From Siphonodentalium dalli (taxonomy: Eukaryota; Mollusca; Scaphopoda; Gadilida; Siphonodentaliidae): 64,000 nucleotides of DNA. Within the stretch, counting starts at the first letter, position 1; the number at the start of each line of letters is the position of its first letter. A program made the position numbers and the translations under genes. Positions 15,117-31,400 of this stretch are shown piece by piece. The notes under the pieces are model-generated. The model saw only the letters and a list, made by a program, of their open reading frames with translations, was not told the origin of the DNA and searched no databases. The stretch covers positions 61,340,025 through 61,404,024 of the forward strand of contig CP136068.1 of the NCBI GenBank assembly GCA_032622095.1. Direction: 5' to 3'.

Positions 15117-18100
15117 TGTGTGAGGTGGGGATACCTATATATGTGTGTGGTGGGGATACCTATATATGTGTGTGGTGGGGATACCTATATATGTATGTGT
15201 TGAGGATACCTACATATGTATGTGGTGGGGATACCTATAGATGTATGTGGTGGGGATACCTATATATGTATGTGGTGAGGATACCTATATATGTATGTGG
15301 TGGGGATACCTATAGATGTGTGTGGTGGGGATACCTATAGATGTGTGTGGTGGGGATACCTATATATGTATTTGGTGGGGATACTATATATGTATGTGGT
15401 GGGGATACCTATATATGTATGTGGTGGGGATAGCTATATATGTATGTGGTGGGGATACCTATATATGTGTGTGGTGGGGATACCTATAGATGTGTGTGGT
15501 GGGGATACCTATATATGTGTGTGGTGGGGATACCTATATATGTGTGTGGTGGGGATACATATATATGTGTGTGGTGGGGATACCTATAGATGTGTGTGGT
15601 GGGGATACCTATATATGTGTGTGGTGTGGATACCTATATGTGTGTGTGGTGGGGATACCTATAGATGTGTGTGGTGAGGATACCTATATATGTGTGTGGT
15701 GGGGAAACCTATAGATGTGTGTGGTGGGGATACCTATATATTTATGTGATGAGGATATCTACATATGTATGTGGTGGGGATACCTATAGATGTATTTGGT
15801 GGGGATACCTATATATGTATGTGGTGAGGATACCTATATATATATGTGGTGTGGATACCTATAGATGTGTGTGGTGGGGATACCTATAGATGTGTGTGGT
15901 GGGGATACCTATATATGTATGTGGTGGGGATACATATAGATGTGTGTGGTGGGAATACCTATATATGTATGTGGTGGGGATACCTATATATGTATGTGGT
16001 GGGGATACCTATATATGTATGTGGTGGTGATACCTATATATGTATGTGGTGATGATACCTATATATGTATGTGGTGGGGATACCTATATATGTATGTGGT
16101 GGGGATACCTATATATGTATGTGGCGGGATACCTATAGATGTATGTGGTGGGGATACCTATATATGTATGTGGTGGGGATACCTATAGATGAATGTGGTG
16201 GGGATACCTATATATGTATGTGGTGGGGACACCTATATATGTACGTGGTGGGGACACCTATATATGTGTGTGGTGGGGATACCTATAGATGTGTGTGGTG
16301 GTGATACCTATATATGTGTGTGATGGGGATACCTATATATGTATGTGGTGGGGATACCTATATATGTGTGTGCTGGGGATACCTATAGATGTGTGTGGTG
16401 GGGATACCTATATATGTGTGTGGTGGGGATACCTATATATGTGTGTGGTGGGGAAACATATACATGTGTGTGGTGGGGATACCTATAGATGTGTGTGGTG
16501 GGGATACCTATATATATGTGTGGTGGGGATACCTATATATGTGTGTGGTGGGGATACCTATAGATGTGTGTGGTGAGGATACCTATATTTGTATATGGTG
16601 GTGATACCTATATATGTATGTGGTGGGGATACCTATATATGTATGTGGTGGGGATACCTATATATGTGTGTGGTGGGGATACATATAGATGTGTGTGGAG
16701 GGATACCTATATATGTGTGTGGTGGGGATACCTATATATGTGTTTGGTGGGGATACCTATAGATGTGTGTGGTGGGGATACCTATATATGTGAGTGGTGG
16801 GGATACCTATAGATGTGGTGGGGATACCTATATATGTTTGTGGTGGTGATACCTATATATGTATGTGGTGGGGATACCTATAGATGTGTGTGGTGGGGAT
16901 ACCTATATATGTGTGTGTTGGGGATACCTATATATGTATGTGGTGGGGATACCTATATATGTATGTGGTGGGGATACCTATATATGTATGTGGTGGGGAT
17001 ACCTATATATGTGTGTGGTGTGGATAACTATAGATGTGTGTGATGGGGATACCTATTGATGTATGTGGTGGGGAGACCTATATATGTATGTGGTGGGGAG
17101 ACCTATATATGTGTGTGGTGAGGATACCTGTATATGTGTGTGGTGGGGATACCTATATATATGTGTGGTGGGGATACCTATATATGTCTGTGGTGGGGAT
17201 ACCTATATATGTATGTGGCGGGGATACCTATAGATGTATGTGGTGGGGATACCTATAGATGTGTGTGGTGGGGATACATATAGATGTGTGTGGTGCGGAT
17301 ACCTATATATGTGTGAGGTGGGGATACCTATAGATGTGTGTGGTGGTGATACCTATATATGTGTGTGGTGGAGATACCTATATATGTATGTGGTGGGGAT
17401 ACCTATATATGTGTGTGTTGGGGATACCTATAGATGTGTGTGGTGGGGATACCTATATATGTGTGTGGTGGGGATACCTATATATGTGTGTGGTGGGGAT
17501 ACATATATATGTGTGTGGTGGGGATACCTATAGATGTGTGTGGTGGGGATACCTATATATGTATGTGGTGGGGATACCTATATATGTGTGTGGTGGGGAT
17601 ACCTATAGATGTGTGTGGAGGGATACCTATATATGTGTGTGGTGGGGATACCTATATATGTGTTTGGTGGGGATACCTATAGATGTGTGTGGTGGGGATA
17701 CCTATATATGTGTGAGGTGGGGATACCTATATATGTGTGTGGTGGGGATACCTATATATGTGTGTGGTGGGGATACCTATATATGTATGTGTTGAGGATA
17801 CCTACATATGTATGTGGTGGGGATACCTATAGATGTATGTGGTGGGGATACCTATATATGTATGTGGTGAGGATACCTATATATGTATGTGGTGGGGATA
17901 CCTATAGATGTGTGTGGTGGGGATAACTATAGATGTGTGTGGTGGGGATACATATATATGTATTTGGTGGGGATACTATATATGTATGTGGTGGGGATAC
18001 CTATATATGTATGTGGTGGGGATACCTATAGATGTGTGTGGTGGGGACACCTATATATGTGTGTGGTGGGGATACCTATATATGTATGCGGTGGGGATAC

Positions 18101-18445
18101 CTATATATGTATGTGGTGGGGATACCTATATATGTATGTGGTGGGGATACCTATATATGTGTGTGGTGTGGATAACTATAGATGTGTGTGATGGGGATAC
18201 CTATAGATGTATGTGGTGGGGAGACCTATATATGTATGTGGTGGGGAGACCTATATATGTGTGTGGTGAGGAGACCTATATATGTGTGTGGTGGGGATAC
18301 CTATATATATGTGTGGTGGGGATACCTATATATGTCTGTGGTGGGGATACCTATATATGTATGTGGCGGGGAAACCTATAGATGTATGTGGTGGGGATAC
18401 CTATATATGTATGTGGTGGGGATACCTATAGATGTGTGTGGTGGG
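14880..18445. repeat. 3.6-kb dispersed block, left copy (pair at 21.9 kb)
   Basis: Every marker unit reappears 6,978 bp downstream (21858-25423). The private ATATTTGTATATGG unit near 16587 is matched near 23565, so the copying took place after that mutation arose. Outside this interval the two contexts differ. Confidence 0.82.
15117..16788. repeat. 1,672-bp tandem higher-order repeat, copy 2
   Basis: Tandem copy of 13445-15116. The first clear difference is ATATTTG for ATATATG near 16587. Similarity ends near 16788, where this copy continues with a GTGAGTGGTGGGG unit instead of GTGTGAGGTGGGG. Confidence 0.83.
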
Positions 18446-18469
18446 GATACCTATATATGTGTGTGGTGT

Positions 18470-21400
18470 GGATACCTATATGTGTGTGTGGTGGGGATAC
18501 CCATAGATGTGTGTGGTGAGGATACCTATATATGTATATGGTGATGATACCTATATATGTATGTGGTGGGGATACCTATATATGTATGTGGTGGGGATAC
18601 CTATATATGTGTGTGGTGGGGATACCTATAGATGTGTGTGGTGGGGATACCTATATATGTGTGTGGTGGGGATACCTATAGATGTGTGTGGTGGGGATAC
18701 CTATATATGTGTGTGGTGGGGATACCTATATATGTGTGTGGTGGGGAAACCTATAGATGTGTGTGGTGGGGATACCTATATATTTATGTGGTGAGGATAT
18801 CTACATATGTATGTGGTGGGGATACCTATAGATGTATTTGGTGGGGATACCTATATATGTATGTGGTGAGGATACCTATATATCTATGTGGTGTGGATAC
18901 CTATAGATGTGTGTGGTGGGGATACCTATAGATGTGTCTGGTGGGGATACCTATATATGTATGTGGTGGGGATACATATAGATGTGTGTGGTGGGAATAC
19001 CTATACATGTATGTGGTGGGGATACCTATATATGTATGTGGTGGGGATACCTATATATGTATGTGGTGGTTATACCTATATATGTATGTGGTGGTGATAC
19101 CTATATATGTATGTGGTGGGGATACCTATATATGTATGTGGTGGGGATACCTATATATGTATGTGGCGGGATACCTATAGATGTATGTGGTGGGGATACC
19201 TATATATGTATGTGGTGGGGATACCTATAGATGAATGTGGTGGGGATACCTATATATGTATGTGGTGGGGATACCTATATATGTACGTGGTGGGGACACC
19301 TATATATGTGTGTGGTGGGGATACCTATAGATGTGTGTGGTGGTGATACCTATATATGTGTGTGATGGCGATACCTATATATGTATGTGGTGGGGATACC
19401 TATATATGTGTGTGCTGGGGATACCTATAGATATGTGTGGTGGGGATACCTATATATGTGTGTGGTGGGGATACCTATATATGTGTGTGGTGGGGAAACA
19501 TATACATGTGTGTGGTGGGGATACCTATAGATGTGTGTGGTGGGAATACCTATATATATGTGTGGTGGGGATACCTATATATGTGTGTGGTGGGGATACC
19601 TATAGATGTGTGTGGTGAGGATACCTATATATGTATATGGTGGTGATACCTATATATGTATGTGGTGGGGATACCTATATATGTATGTGGTGGGGATACC
19701 TATATATGTGTGTGGTGGGGATACATATAGATGTGTGTGGAGGGATACCTATATATGTGTGTGGTGGGGATACCTATATATGTGTTTGGTGGGGATACCT
19801 ATAGATGTGTGTGGTGGGGATATCTATATATGTGAGTGGTGGGGATACCTATAGATGTGGTGGGGATACCTATATATGTTTGTGGTGGTGATACCTATAT
19901 ATGTATGTGGTGGGGATACCTATAGATGTGTGTGGTGGGGATACCTATATATGTGTGTGGTGGGGATACCTATATATGTATGTGGTGGGGATACCTATAT
20001 ATGTATGTGGTGGGGATACCTATATATGTATGTGGTGGGGATACCTATATATGTGTGTGGTGTGGATAACTATAGATGTGTGTGATGGGGATACCTATTG
20101 ATGTATGTGGTGGGGAGACCTATATATGTATGTGGTGGGGAGACCTATATATGTGTGTGGTGAGGATACCTGTATATGTGTGTGGTGGGGATACCTATAT
20201 ATATGTGTGGTGGGGATACCTATATATGTCTGTGGTGGGGATACCTATATATGTATGTGGCGGGGATACCTATAGATGTATGTGGTGGGGATACCTATAG
20301 ATGTGTGTGGTGGGGATACATATAGATGTGTGTGGTGCGGATACCTATATATGTGTGTGGTGGGGATACCTATAGATGTGAGTGGTGGTGATACCTATAT
20401 ATGTGTGTGGTGGAGATACCTATATATGTATGTGGTGGGGATACCTATATATGTGTGTGTTGGGGATACCTATAGATGTGTGTGGTGGGGATACCTATAT
20501 ATGTGTGTGGTGGGGATACCTATATATGTGTGTGGTGGGGATACATATATATGTGTGTGGTGGGGATACCTATAGATGTGTGTGGTGGGGATACCTATAT
20601 ATGTATGTGGTGGGGATACCTATATATGTGTGTGGTGGGGATACCTATAGATGTGTGTGGAGGGATACCTATATATGTGTGTGGTGGGGATACCTATATA
20701 TGTGTTTGGTGGGGATACCTATAGATGTGTGTGGTGGGGATACCTATATATGTGTGAGGTGGGGATACCTATATATGTGTGTGGTGGGGATACCTATATA
20801 TGTGTGTGGTGGGGATACCTATATATGTATGTGTTGAGGATACCTACATATGTATGTGGTGGGGATACCTATATATGTATGTGGTGGGGATACCTAAATA
20901 TGTATGTGGTGAGGATACCTATATATGTATGTGGTGGGGATACCTATATATGTGTGTGGTGGGGATACCTATAGATGTGTGTGGTGGGGATACATATATA
21001 TGTATTTGGTGGGGATACTATATATGTATGTGGTGGGGATACCTATATATGTATGTGGTGGGGATACCTATATATGTATGTGGTGGGGATACCTATATAT
21101 GTGTGTGGTGTGGATAACTATAGATGTGTGTGATGGGGATACCTATAGATGTATGTGGTGGGGAGACCTATATATGTATGTGGTGGGGAGACCTATATAT
21201 GTGTGTGGTGCGGAGACCTATATATGTGTCTGGTGGGGATACCTATATATATGTGTGGTGGGGATACCTATATATGTCTGTGGTGGGGATACCTATATAT
21301 GTATGTGGCGTGGAAACCTATAGATGTATGTGGTGGGGATACCTATATATGTATGTGGTGGGGATACCTATAGATGTGTTTGGTGGGGATACATATAGAT

Positions 21401-21550
21401 GTGTGTGGTGGGGATACCTATATATGTGTGTGGTGGGGATACCTATAGATGTGTGTGGTAGTGATACCTATATATGTGTTTGGTGGGGATACCTATATAT
21501 GTATGTGGTGGGGATACCTATATATGTGTGTGCTGGGGATACCTATAGAT
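18470..21550. repeat. 3-kb dispersed block, right copy (pair at 7.7 kb)
   Basis: Matches 7745-10700. It lies directly after the end of the 3.6-kb block copy and ends near 21550, where ATAGATGTGGTGGGG forms a short joined unit (a junction scar: the usual GTGTG stretch is missing). It lacks the 24-bp GTGGGAGACC unit seen in the left copy and is longer by five units near 19.0 kb. Confidence 0.73.
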
Positions 21551-21857
21551 GTGGTGGGGATACCTATATATGTTTGTGGTGGGGATACCTATAGATGTGT
21601 GTGGTGGGGATACATATAGATGTGTGTGGTGCGGATACCTATATATGTGTGTGGTGGGGATACCTATAGATGTGTGTGGTGGTGATACCTATATATGTGT
21701 GTGGTGGAGATACCTATATATGTATGTGGTGGGGATACCTATATATGTGTGTGTTGGGGATACCTATAGATGTGTGTGGTGGGGATACCTATATATGTGT
21801 GTGGTGTGGATACCTATATATGTGTGTGGTGGGGATACATATATATGTGTGTGGTGG

Positions 21858-24800
21858 GGATACCTATAGATGTGTGTGGTGAGGATACCTATATATGTAT
21901 ATGGTGGTGATACCTATATATGTATGTGGTGGGGATACCTATATATGTATGTGGTGGGGATACCTATATATGTGTGTGGTGGGGATACATATAGATGTGT
22001 GTGGAGGGATACCTATATATGTGTGTGGTGGGGATACCTATATATGTGTTTGGTGGGGATACCTATAGATGTGTGTGGTGGGGATACCTATATATGTGTG
22101 AGGTGGGGATACCTATATATGTGTGTGGTGGGGATACCTATATATGTGTGTGGTGGGGATACCTATATATGTATGTGTTGAGGATACCTACATATGTATG
22201 TGGTGGGGATACCTATAGATGTATGTGGTGGGGATACCTATATATGTATGTGGTGAGGATACCTATATATGTATGTGGTGGGGATACCTATAGATGTGTG
22301 TGGTGGGGATACCTATAGATGTGTGTGGTGGGGATACCTATATATGTATTTGGTGGGGATACTATATATGTATGTGGTGGGGATACCTATATATGTATGT
22401 GGTGGGGATAGCTATATATGTATGTGGTGGGGATACCTATATATGTGTGTGGTGGGGATACCTATAGATGTGTGTGGTGGGGATACCTATATATGTGTGT
22501 GGTGGGGATACCTATATATGTGTGTGGTGGGGATACATATATATGTGTGTGGTGGGGATACCTATAGATGTGTGTGGTGGGGATACCTATATATGTGTGT
22601 GGTGAGGATACCTATATGTGTGTGTGGTGGGGATACCTATAGATGTGTGTGGTGAGGATACCTATATATGTGTGTGGTGGGGAAACCTATAGATGTGTGT
22701 GGTGGGGATACCTATATATTTATGTGATGAGGATATCTACATATGTATGTGGTGGGGATACCTATAGATGTATTTGGTGGGGATACCTATATATATATGT
22801 GGTGAGGATACCTATATATCTATGTGGTGTGGATACCTATAGATGTGTGTGGTGGGGATACCTATAGATGTGTGTGGTGGGGATACCTATATATGTATGT
22901 GGTGGGGATACATATAGATGTGTGTGGTGGGAATACCTATATATGTATGTGGTGGGGATACCTATATATGTATGTGGTGGGGATACCTATATATGTATGT
23001 GGTGGTGATACCTATATATGTATGTGGTGGTGATACCTATATATGTATGTGGTGGGGATACCTATATATGTATGTGGTGGGGATACCTATATATGTATGT
23101 GGCGGGATACCTATAGATGTATGTGGTGGGGATACCTATATATGTATGTGGTGGGGATACCTATAGATGAATGTGGTGGGGATACCTATATATGTATGTG
23201 GTGGGGACACCTATATATGTACGTGGTGGGGACACCTATATATGTGTGTGGTGGGGATACCTATAGATGTGTGTGGTGGTGATACCTATATATGTGTGTG
23301 ATGGGGATACCTATATATGTATGTGGTGGGGATACCTATATATGTGTGTGCTGGGGATACCTATAGATGTGTGTGGTGGGGATACTTATATATGTGTGTG
23401 GTGGGGATACCTATATATGTGTGTGGTGGGGAAACATATACATGTGTGTGGTGGGGATACCTATAGATGTGTGTGGTGGGGATACCTATATATATGTGTG
23501 GTGGGGATACCTATATATGTGTGTGGTGGGGATACCTATAGATGTGTGTGGTGAGGATACCTATATTTGTATATGGTGGTGATACCTATATATGTATGTG
23601 GTGGGGATACCTATATATGTATGTGGTGGGGATACCTATATATGTGTGTGGTGGGGATACATATAGATGTGTGTGGAGGGATACCTATATATGTGTGTGG
23701 TGGGGATACCTATATATGTGTTTGGTGGGGATACCTATAGATGTGTGTGGTGGGGATACCTATATATGTGAGTGGTGGGGATACCTATAGATGTGGTGGG
23801 GATACCTATATATGTTTGTGGTGGTGATACCTATATATGTATGTGGTGGGGATACCTATAGATGTGTGTGGTGGGGATACCTATATATGTGTGTGGTGGG
23901 GATACCTATATATGTATGTGGTGGGGATACCTATATATGTATGTGGTGGGGATACCTATATATGTATGTGGTGGGGATACCTATATATGTGTGTGGTGTG
24001 GATAACTATAGATGTGTGTGATGGGGATACCTATTGATGTATGTGGTGGGGAGACCTATATATGTATGTGGTGGGGAGACCTATATATGTGTGTGGTGAG
24101 GATACCTGTATATGTGTGTGGTGGGGATACCTATATATATGTGTGGTTGGGATACCTATATATGTCTGTGGTGGGGATACCTATATATGTATGTGGCGGG
24201 GATACCTATAGATGTATGTGGTGGGGATACCTATAGATGTTTGTGGTGGGGATACATATAGATGTGTGTGGTGCGGATACCTATATATGTGTGTGGTGGG
24301 GATACCTATAGATGTGTGTGGTGGTGATACCTATATATGTGTGTGGTGGAGATACCTATATATGTATGTGGTGGGGATACCTATATATGTGTGTGTTGGG
24401 GATACCTATAGATGTGTGTGGTGGGGATACCTATATATGTGTGTGGTGTGGATACCTATATATGTGTGTGGTGGGGATACATATATATGTGTGTGGTGGG
24501 GATACCTATAGATGTGTGTGGTGGGGATACCTATATATGTATGTGGTGGGGATACCTATATATGTGTGTGGTGGGGATACCTATAGATGTGTGTGGAGGG
24601 ATACCTATATATGTGTGTGGTGGGGATACCTATATATGTGTTTGGTGGGGATACCTATAGATGTGTGTGGTGGGGATACCTATATATGTGTGAGGTGGGG
24701 ATACCTATATATGTGTGTGGTGGGGATACCTATATATGTGTGTGGTGGGGATACCTATATATGTATGTGTTGAGGATACCTACATATGTATGTGGTGGGG

Positions 24801-25423
24801 ATACCTATAGATGTATGTGGTGGGGATACCTATATATGTATGTGGTGAGGATACCTATATATGTATGTGGTGGGGATACCTATAGATGTGTGTGGTGGGG
24901 ATAACTATAGATGTGTGTGGTGGGGATACATATATATGTATTTGGTGGGGATACTATATATGTATGTGGTGGGGATACCTATATATGTATGTGGTGGGGA
25001 TACCTATAGATGTGTGTGGTGGGGACACCTATATATGTGTGTGGTGGGGATACCTATATATGTATGTGGTGGGGATACCTATATATGTATGTGGTGGGGA
25101 TACCTATATATGTATGTGGTGGGGATACCTATATATGTGTGTGGTGTGGATAACTATAGATGTGTGTGATGGGGATACCTATAGATGTATGTGGTGGGGA
25201 GACCTATATATGTATGTGGTGGGGAGACCTATATATGTGTGTGGTGAGGAGACCTATATATGTGTGTGGTGGGGATACCTATATATATGTGTGGTGGGGA
25301 TACCTATATATGTCTGTGGTGGGGATACCTATATATGTATGTGGCGGGGAAACCTATAGATGTATGTGGTGGGGATACCTATATATGTATGTGGTGGGGA
25401 TACCTATAGATGTGTGTGGTGGG
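21858..25423. repeat. 3.6-kb dispersed block, right copy (pair at 14.9 kb)
   Basis: Matches 14880-18445 at a constant offset of 6,978, so no net unit gain or loss has occurred in either copy since they separated. A few single-base differences are visible, for example ATACTTATATATG near 23383 and GGTTGGGATACC near 24147. Confidence 0.82.
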
Positions 25424-28400
25424 GATACATATAGATGTGTGTGGTGGGGATACCTATATATGTGTGTGATGGGGATACCTATTGATGTGTGTGGTGGTGA
25501 TACCTATATATGTGTGTGGTGGGGATACCTATATATGTATGTGGTGGGGATACCTATATATGTGTGTGCTGGGGATACCTATAGATGTGTGTGGTGGGGA
25601 TACCTATATATGTGTGTGGTGGGGATACCTATATATGTGTGAGGTGGGGAAACATATACATGTGTGTGGTGGGGATACCTATAGATGTGTGTGGTGGGGA
25701 TACCTATATATATGTGTGGTGGGGATACCTATATATGTGTGTGGTGGGGATACTATAGATTTGTGTGGTGAGGATACCTATATATGTATATGGTGGTGAT
25801 ACCTATATATGTATGTGGTGGGGATACCTATATATGTATGTGGTGGAGATACCTATATATGTGTGTGGTGGGGATACATATAGATGTGTGTGGAGGGATA
25901 CCTATATATGTGTGTGGTGGGGGTACCTATATATGTGTTTGGTGGGGATACCTATAGATGTGTGTGGTGGGGATACCTATATATGTGTGAGGTGGGGATA
26001 CCTATATATGTGTGTGGTGGGGATACCTATATATGTGTGTGGTGGGGATACCTATATATGTATGTGTTGAGGATACCTACATATGTATGTGGTGGGGATA
26101 CCTATAGATGTATGTGGTGGGGATACCTATATATGTATGTGGTGAGGATACCTATATATGTATGTGGTGGGGATACCTATAGATGTGTGTGGTGGGGATA
26201 CCTATAGATGTGTGTGGTGGGGATACCTATATATGTATTTGGTGGGGATACTATATATGTATGTGGTGGGGATACCTATATATGTATGTGGTGGGGATAG
26301 CTATATATGTATGTGGTGGGGATACCTATATATGTGTGTGGTGGGGATACCTATAGATGTGTGTGCTGGGGATACCTATATATGTGTGTGGTGGGGATAC
26401 CTATATATGTGTGTGGTGGGGATACATATATATGTGTTTGGTGGGGATACCTATAGATGTGTGTGGTGGGGATACCTATATATGTGTGTGGTGTGGATAC
26501 CTATATGTGTGTGTGGTGGAGATACCTATAGATGTGTGTGGTGAGGATACCTATATATGTATATGGTGGTGATACCTATATATGTATGTGGTGGGGATAC
26601 CTATATATGTATGTGGTGGGGATACCTATATATGTGTGTGGTGGGGATACCTATAGATGTGTGTGGTGGGGATACCTATATATGTGTGTGGTGGGGATAC
26701 CTATATATGTGTGTGGTGGGGATACCTATATATGTGTGTGGTGGGGATACCTATATATGTGTGTGGTGGGGAAACCTATAGATGTGTGTGGTGGGGATAC
26801 CTATATATGTATGTGGTGAGGATATCTACATATGTATGTGGTGGGGATACCTATAGATGTATTTGGTGGGGATACCTATATATGTATGTGGTGAGGATAC
26901 CTATATATCTATGTGGTGGGGATACCTATAGATGTGTGTGGTGGGGATACCTATATATGTATCTGGTGGGGATACTATATATGTATGTGGTGGGGATACC
27001 TATATATGTATGTGGTGGGGATACCTATATATGTGTGTGGTGGTGATACCTATAGATGTATGTGGTGGGGATACCTATATATGTATGTGGTGGGGATACA
27101 TATATATGTATGTGGTGGGGATACCTATATATGTATGTGGAGGTGATACCTATAGATGTATGTGGTGGGAATACCTATAGATGTATGTGGTGGTGATACC
27201 TATAGATGTATGTGGTGGGGATACATATAGATGTATGTGGTGGGGATACCTATATATGTGTGTGGTGGGGATACCTATAGATGTGTGTGGTGGTGATACC
27301 TATATATGTGTGTGGTGGAGATACCTATATATGTATGTGGTGGGGATACCTATATATGTGTGTGTTGGGGATACCTATAGATGTGTGTGGTGGGGATACC
27401 TATATATGTGTGTGGTGGGGATACCTATATATGTGTGTGGTGGGGATACATATATATGTGTGTGGTGGGGATACCTATAGATGTGTGTGGTGGGGATACC
27501 TATATATGTATGTGGTGGGGATACCTATATATGTGTGTGGTGGGGATACCTATAGATGTGTGTGGAGGGATACCTATATATGTGTGTGGTGGGGATACCT
27601 ATATATGTGTTTGGTGGGGATACCTATAGATGTGTGTGGTGGGGATACCTATATATGTGTGAGGTGGGGATACCTATATATGTGTGTGGTGGGGATACCT
27701 ATATATGTGTGTGGTGGGGATACCTATATATGTATGTGTTGAGGATACCTACATATGTATGTGGTGGGGATACCTATAGATGTATGTGGTGGGGATACCT
27801 ATATATGTATGTGGTGAGGATACCTATATATGTATGTGGTGGGGATACCTATAGATGTGTGTGGTGGGGATACCTATAGATGTGTGTGGTGGGGATACAT
27901 ATATATGTATTTGGTGGGGATACTATATATGTATGTGGTGGGGATACCTATATATGTATGTGGTGGGGATACCTATAGATGTGTGTGGTGGGGACACCTA
28001 TATATGTGTGTGGTGGGGATACCTATATATGTATGTGGTGGGGATACCTATATATGTATGTGGTGGGGATACCTATATATGTATGTGGTGGGGATACATA
28101 TATATGTGTGTGGTGTGGATAACTATAGATGTGTGTGATGGGGATACCTATAGATGTATGTGGTGGGGAGACCTATATATGTATGTGGTGGGAAGACCTA
28201 TATATGTGTGTGGTGAGGAGACCTATATATGTGTGTGGTGGGGATACCTATATATATGTGTGGTGGGGATACCTATATATGTCTGTGGTGGGGATACCTA
28301 TATATGTATGTGGCGGGGAAACCTATAGATGTATGTGGTGGGGATACCTATATATGTATGTGGTGGGGATACCTATATATGTGTGTGGTGGGGATACCTA

Positions 28401-31400
28401 GAGATGTGTGTGGTGGGGATACCTATATATATGTGTGGTGGGGATACCTATATATGTGTGTGGTGGGGATACCTATAGATGTGTGTGGTGAGGATACCTA
28501 TATATGTATATGGTGGTGATACCTATATATGTATGTGGTGGGGATACCTATATATGTATGTGGTGGAGATACCTATATATGTGTGTGGTGGGGATACATA
28601 TAGATGTGTGTGGAGGGATACCTATATATGTGTGTGGTGGGGATACCTATATATGTGTGTGGTGGGGATACCTATATATGTATGTGTTGAGGATACCTAC
28701 ATATGTATGTGGTGGGGATACGTATAGATGTATGTGGTGGGGATACCTATATATGTATGTGGTGAGGATACCTATATATGTATGTGGTGGGGATACCTAT
28801 AGATGTGTGTGGTGGGGATACCTATAGGTGTGTGTGGTGGGGATACCTATATATGTATTTGGTGGGGATACTATATATGTATGTGGTGGGGATACCTATA
28901 TATGTATGTGGTGCGGATAGCTATATATGTATGTGGTGGGGATACCTATATATGTGTGTGGTGGGGATACCTATAGATGTGTGTGGTGGGGATACCTATA
29001 TATGTGTGTGGTGGGGATACATATATATGTGTTTGGTGGGGATACCTATAGATGTGTGTGGTGGGGATACCTATATATGTGTGTGGTGTGGATACCTATA
29101 TGTGTGTGTGGTGGAGATACCTATAGATGTGTGTGGTGAGGATACCTATATATGTATATGGTGGTGATACCTATATATGTATGTGGTGGGGATACCTATA
29201 TATGTATGTGGTGGGGATACCTATATATGTGTGTGGTGGGGATACCTATAGATGTGTGTGGTGGGGATACCTATATATGTGTGTGGTGGAGATACCTATA
29301 TATGTGTGTGGTGGGGATACCTATATATGTGTGTGGTGGGGATACCTATATATGTGTGTGGTGGGGAAACCTATAGATGTGTGTGGTGGGGATACCTATA
29401 TATGTATGTGGTGAGGATATCTACATATGTATGTGGTGGGGATACCTATAGATGTATTTGGTGGGGATACCTATATATGTATGTGGTGAGGATACCTATA
29501 TATCTATGTGGTGGGGATACTTATAGATGTGTGTGGTGGGGATACCTATAGATGTGTGTGGTGGGGATACCTATATATGTATCTGGTGGGGATACTATAT
29601 ATGTATGTGGTGGGGATACCTATATATGTATGTAGTGGGGATAGCTATATATGTATGTGGTGGGGATACCTATAGATGTATGTGATGGGGAAACATATAT
29701 ATGTATGTGGTGGGGATACCTATATATGTATGTGGTGGGGATACCTATATATATGTGTGGTGGTGATACCTATATATGTATGTGGTGGGGATACCTATAT
29801 ATGTATGTGGTGGGGATACCTATATATGTATGTGGTGGTGATACCTATATATGTATGTGGTGGTGATACCTATATATGTATGTGGTGGGGATACCTATAT
29901 ATGTATGTGGTGGGGATACCTATATATGTATGTGGCGGGATACCTACAGATGTATGTGGTGGGGATACCTATATATGTATGTGGTGGGGATACCTATAGA
30001 TGTATGTGGTGGGGATACCTATATATGTATGTGGTGGGGATACCTATATATGTACGTGGTGGGGACACCTATATATGTGTGTGGTGGGGATACCTATATA
30101 TGTATGTGGCGGGGATACCTATATATGTATGTGGTGGGGATACCTATATATGTGTGTGGTGGTGATACCTATAGATGTATGTGGTGGGGATACCTATATA
30201 TGTATGTGGTGGGGATACCTATATATGTATGTGGTGGGGATACCTATATATGTATGTGGTGGGGATACCTATATGTGTGTGTGGCGGGGATACCTATATA
30301 TGTATGTGGCGGTGATACCTATATATGTATGTGGTGGGGATACCTATATATGTGTGTGGTGGTGATACCTAGAGATGTATGTGGTGTGGATACCTATAGA
30401 TGTATGTGGTGGTGATACCTATATATGTATGTGGTGCGGATACCTATATATGTATGTGGTGTGGATACCTATATATGTATGTGGCGGGATACCTATAGAT
30501 GTATGTGGTGGGGATACCTATATATGTATGTGGTGGGGATACCTATAGATGTTTGTGATGGGAATACCTATATATGAATGTGGTGGGGATACCTATATAT
30601 GTATGTGGTGGGGATACCTATATATGTGTGTGGTGGTGATACCTATAGATGTATGTGGTGGGGATACCTATATATGTATGTGGTGGGGATACATATATAT
30701 GTATGTGGTGGGGATACCTATATATGTATGTGGAGGTGATACCTATAGATGTATGTGGTGGGAATACCTATAGATGTATGTGGTGGTGATACCTATAGAT
30801 GTATGTGGTGGGGATACATATAGATGTATGTGGTGGGGATACCTATATATGTGTGTGGTGGGGATACCTATAGATGTGTGTGGTGGTGATACCTATATAT
30901 GTGTGTGGTGGGGATACCTATATATGTATGTGGTGGGGATACATATATATGTGTGTTGGGGATACCTATAGATGTGTGTGGTGGGGATACCTATATATGT
31001 GTGTGGTGGGGATACCTATATATGTGTGTGGTGGGGATACATATATATGTGTGTGGTGGGGATACCTATAGATGTGTGTGGTGGGGATACCTATATATGT
31101 ATGTGGTGGGGATACCTATATATGTGTGTGGTGGGGATACCTATAGATGTGTGTGGAGGGATACCTATATATGTGTGTGGTGGGGATACCTATATATGTG
31201 TTTGGTGGGGATACCTATAGATGTGTGTGGTGGGGATACCTATATATGTGTGAGGTGGGGATACCTATATATGTGTGTGGTGGGGATACCTATATATGTG
31301 TGTGGTGGGGATACCTATATATGTATGTGTTGAGGATACCTACATATGTATGTGGTGGGGATACCTATAGATGTATGTGGTGGGGATACCTATATATGTA